NCBI GenBank assembly: GCA_014898415.1
Contig: RCTD01000011.1
Span: forward strand, 558,001 to 622,000
DNA length: 64,000 nucleotides
Reading direction: 5' to 3'
From: Stromatinia cepivora
Taxonomy: Eukaryota > Ascomycota > Leotiomycetes > Helotiales > Sclerotiniaceae
In this document: one piece after another, positions 60,502 through 64,000 of the stretch
How the letters are laid out: the number at the start of each line of letters is the position of its first letter
How positions within the stretch are numbered: the stretch's first letter is position 1
Program-made: the position numbers and the translations under genes
Notes under the pieces: model-generated
The model's database searches: none
What the model was told of the DNA's origin: nothing
Seen by the model: the letters and a program-made list of their open reading frames with translations, nothing else

Positions 60502-60790
60502 GTGAGGCGAGGACTGGGGAGTTAAGATGTTGTGGTGTATTGTTTTTTCTTCTTTTCTTTTCGCTGTAAAGGGTATAGAGAAAACTGAAGAAGAAATTGG
60601 ATCAGAGTCAGCTCCTTCTAACTAATCCTAATCTAATCTAGTACTATTATCATCAATGTGGCTTAACAGTAAAAGTGGCTGAAATTTTAGTACCCCGATT
60701 TAATGTTCATCTACCTGTAGAGGCAGCATTAGATGGATTGGAACTAAACCCCCAAGTACCCAACGCACACCCCTAATTGCTCTTTAATTA
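60502..60790. other. Downstream flank of the FunK1 gene
   Basis: Normal composition, T-rich run (60541-60565) and TAATCTAATCTAGT near 60627, compatible with a 3' untranslated region. Composition drops sharply after 60790. No further gene. Confidence 0.5.
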
Positions 60791-60799
60791 GGGTTTATT

Positions 60800-63700
60800 T
60801 TAATAGGCTTGAAAAGCATTGATATCTAGTTTAATTATCATAAAGCTATCAAGTCTCTATCTTTATTCACATTTCGACAATTATTATTTAATGAAAAATT
60901 ATATTATCAAATTCACATTTTCAATTACTCAATTGATTAATAATCATATCGAATTCAAAATTGAAAGGATATTTCTATATAATCTATATATCCAAAGAGA
61001 AAAGAAGATTATTAAATAATTTAAAATTGATTTTGATAATTTTACTTTTATAAATTTCAAAAGAATAATAAACGAAATCTACAAATAATACTTTTCTAAA
61101 GATTTTATCATCTGAATTTATAAAAGATCTAAATTTCATCAAATTATTATTTTCTAAACTATATAAAAATATATAAAAACCTTATTTATCTTCGATATTA
61201 ATATAAAATTTTATTTATAAAAATAAAAAATAGAAAATATTATAAATGAAATTATTAATCTTTTGAATAAACTTAATATAAATCATTTAAAAATAAAAAT
61301 CAAAAGTATAAAAACTTCGAAATTATTCTTTTTGTTATTATAATATCAAATTATTTATCGAAAAAATAATACAAAATACAATAATTATTTGATTTAGAAT
61401 AAATAAAAAAGAATTCTTTTTAATATAAATAAAATTTATAAAAAAGATTATTTCTATTATTATTATTTTAAAAAACCTTTTTATAATAATAATTATATTA
61501 TAAAACAGAATTGTTCTAAAAAGATTAATAATATTAATACTAAATTATATTATTATAATAAATATAAAATCTTTATATTTGATTTTAAAGAATATTTTAA
61601 TCCTTTTTCAATTTTTAAATAAAAAGATTCTTTAAAGAATTATTAAATTAAAATATATATAAAGATTTAGAAATTTAATTAATAAAAAAAACGATTAAAA
61701 AAATTCAATATTAAAAATAATTTATTCAATCTTGAAATTTTTAATATCGAAATTGTAAAAAATATATTTATAAATAATATTAATTATTAAAAAAAGGAAA
61801 TTATTAATATTAATATAATTATTCAATCTAAAAAAGCTTCAAAATTATAAAATTGATTATTTAAAAAAACTAAATCGATAAAATAAAATGGAATTGATAA
61901 ATTCCAAAAATTGTTAAATATTTTTTGAAAAATATTGTTTAGAATAATAAATTAAATCGAAAAGAAAAGATTAAAAAAAGAATTCTTTAATAAAAATAAG
62001 AATATAAATATTGATAAAAATGAAAAAAATAAAATAAAAAAATCTCAAAAAAAGGAAAACCTTTTTGAATTTAATAAAAATAATATAATATAAAAGAATA
62101 AAATATCTTATTTTTATATTAAATTTTCAAAAATAAAAAAGCAAATATTAATTTCTATTTATATTATAAAATCTTTAATAGAAATCTTAAAATGAATTTA
62201 TAAAATCAAAATCCTAATAACAATTAGAATTACTTTTATATATATATCAAATCTTTTCAAATAAATTCTTAAGAAAATATTAATTATAAATATCGAAGAA
62301 CAAAAAAAGTTTTTCAAAAATTCAAAAATTTTTATCAAAAAAATTATGATAATTTTAACAATTATTAATTATTTAAATATCTTTTTTAATTATTAATTAA
62401 AAAAAATATATAATATATTTATTATTATTATAATCTTTATAAATAAGAATATTAAAATTAATAATATTATTAATTCAGGATTACAATTAATATAATAAAC
62501 CTGGAAATTACAAAAGAATTGGAATTCATAATATACAAATATAAAATAATAATAATTATTTTTGATAAAAATATCATCATTTTGTATAAATTGATTAAAA
62601 ATAGAAAAATCAATTTTGAAGGAATTAAGAATATCATTAATATCTTTGTTTAAAATAATATCAAAGATTCATTATTATTAAAAATATTATACTTATTTAT
62701 AAAAAAAAATTGATTTTGAATATAAAAAAGATAAATAAATTATATAAATTAATAATAATAATAATATTAATAATATTGATTATTGAATAATAAAATCAAA
62801 ATATAAAATAAATATTATAAAAATTAATCTTGAAAAATCAGAAAAAGAATAAACAATATAAATTTTAAAGATTATATTAATAATCTTTTAAAAATTTTAG
62901 ATATTATTAAAAGTTAAAAAAAATTCGAGAAATTTATTAAAAATTATTTCCTGGAATTTCTAATTGATATTCCAAATTTTAAAATCATTTTAAATTCTAT
63001 AAAATTTAATATTAATATTATTCGAATTAATTTTAATTTTGATATTAAGGATATATTCAATAATATTAAAGATTTTAAATTAAAAGGATTTCAGGAATAC
63101 TTTGTTATTAATGATATTTATTTTGATTTAAAGAAATTTAAAATAGAAAATAATATTTAAGAAAAACTAATTAATATTAAATCCGAAATTCTTATTTTAA
63201 TTAATAATATATATAAGAAAAAGAAGGATAAAATAAAGTCCTTAAACAAAACAGAATATATTGATAAAAAGATCTCAGAAAGTAATCTTAATTAATTGAA
63301 ATTGAAATATATAAAATATTTTATATATTAATTATTAAATCCTTTTTCAAAGTATTTGATATTATATTTTGATATTAAATTTGAAGGTTTCTAATTGATA
63401 CAAAAATATATAATATTATTAAATATTAAAAATATATTTTAGAAATATAAAAAAGAACTTTTTTTTGTATTACTACAAAATCAAAAAATAATATTAATTT
63501 TTGATTGGATTGAAATTGGCAATATCAAATCTTTAATTGCTTTGTTATAAATTATCAAAATAATATTATATAAACTTTAATAAACTTTTGATTTTATATC
63601 CTTTAAAATTTTCTTATTAATAATTATCAAAATAATAAAAGATTATATTAAGCAAAGTATATTAAAAAAAGGAAAAAGATTATACTAAAATCCTTAATAT

Positions 63701-64000
63701 TTAAATAAATAACCTATTTTTATTAAAAATCATAGAATTATTTCAGAATATATAAATCTTTATATATATTCCCAAAATAGAATAACCAAAATATTAAATA
63801 AATATATAATCGAAAAATTATTATATTTAATTAAAGAAAAAAATATTCCTTTTTTTCTATAACCTTATTTAATTCAAATCATAATATATATCAAAAATAA
63901 AATCTATAATAATTCTACTAAATTATCTTTTTTCGAATTAATATATAATAATAAATCTAATTTGGAATATATAAAAATATTAAATTTCCTTATTTATATA
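60800..64000 (+). mobile_element. Second Ty1/copia element, 5' part (RIP-degraded, cut by window end)
   Basis: The last 270 bp read, on the plus strand, EYINLYIYSQNRITKILNKY, then IIEKLLYLIKEKNI and KNKIYNNSTKLSFFELIYNN, KSNLEYIKILNF. This matches the region around the last catalytic acid of copia integrases (Q-N-G-x-x-E-R, R-T-Y-N, T-P-x-E-x-W). It is a different family from copies A and B. Upstream DNA to about 60800 is the most AT-rich in the window and shows no readable Gag; some of it may be another element. The only longer frame (60819-61019) is not convincing. Confidence 0.5.
63720..64000 (+). pseudogene. Copia-type integrase end fragment
   Basis: See the element entry. The Glu of the catalytic triad would be in the QNRITK block (normally Q-N-G-x-x-E), where it now appears to be Lys. 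One stop (TAA at Trp or Gln) and one probable indel in the T-run near 63845-63860. Confidence 0.55.

Noticed and set aside
60819..61019. 66-codon ORF as a small host gene
   Set aside because: Composition is that of RIP-mutated DNA, with no introns, family resemblance or conserved motif.

Overview
The window looks like nuclear DNA of a filamentous ascomycete (Pezizomycotina) whose transposon-rich regions were hit hard by repeat-induced point mutation (RIP). Most of the 64 kb is extremely AT-rich. Where retrotransposon proteins can still be read, they are broken by stops at former Gln (CAA to TAA) or Trp codons, and conserved Asp and Cys residues are often Asn and Tyr, as C-to-T and G-to-A changes produce. 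Three islands of ordinary base composition contain short introns, and one carries a fungus-specific FunK1 kinase. I cannot name the species. No rRNA, tRNA, CRISPR array or bacterial-type feature was found.

Layout. 1-1000: inverted piece of a Gypsy element seen again at 50579-51390. 1000-4080: AT-rich, unidentified. 4080-13343: 5'-truncated Ty1/copia element (copy A) carrying a short gag-only LTR element (6068-7873), followed by a second copia 3' end and two more LTRs, one inverted. 13344-14273: a Gypsy 3' end split by a 485-bp insert that resembles a mitochondrial-plasmid DNA polymerase gene and contains a 14-bp tandem array. 14274-14441: possible LTR. 14880-18762: gene island 1, with a two-exon gene (+), a three-exon gene (-) and doubtful ORFs. 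18763-22279: a pogo/Fot1-like DNA transposon inserted in the island, itself hit by a second gag-only LTR element (19890-21564). 22282-22850: right part of the island, with a small Cys-rich gene carrying one in-frame TAG. 22850-24300: AT-rich with a 9-bp minisatellite.

24300-38870: Gypsy element B, split by a Tc1/mariner element (26037-27415) and by a full-length copia element (copy B, 30090-37152), which holds a solo LTR (30840-31122). 39007-50578: chromodomain Gypsy A2 on the minus strand, split by a full-length plus-strand member of its own family, A1 (41953-48997). 50579-56800: chromodomain Gypsy D with a 72-bp solo LTR inside. 57430-57512: unexplained unmutated stretch with two hairpins. 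57910-60501: FunK1 kinase gene, with a likely 1-nt frameshift near its N-terminus. 60800-64000: 5' part of another Ty1/copia element running off the window.

The islands carry the few genes under protein constraint; everything else is a nested record of transposition. Insertion order can be read from target-site duplications: ATAAA for Gypsy A1, TATAC for copia B, TCCGA for the solo LTR, ACCTC and AATAT for the two gag-only elements, TA for the DNA transposons, TAATC for the 72-bp LTR. Features too short for RIP (solo LTRs, minisatellites, the polymerase insert) keep near-normal base composition and stand out.
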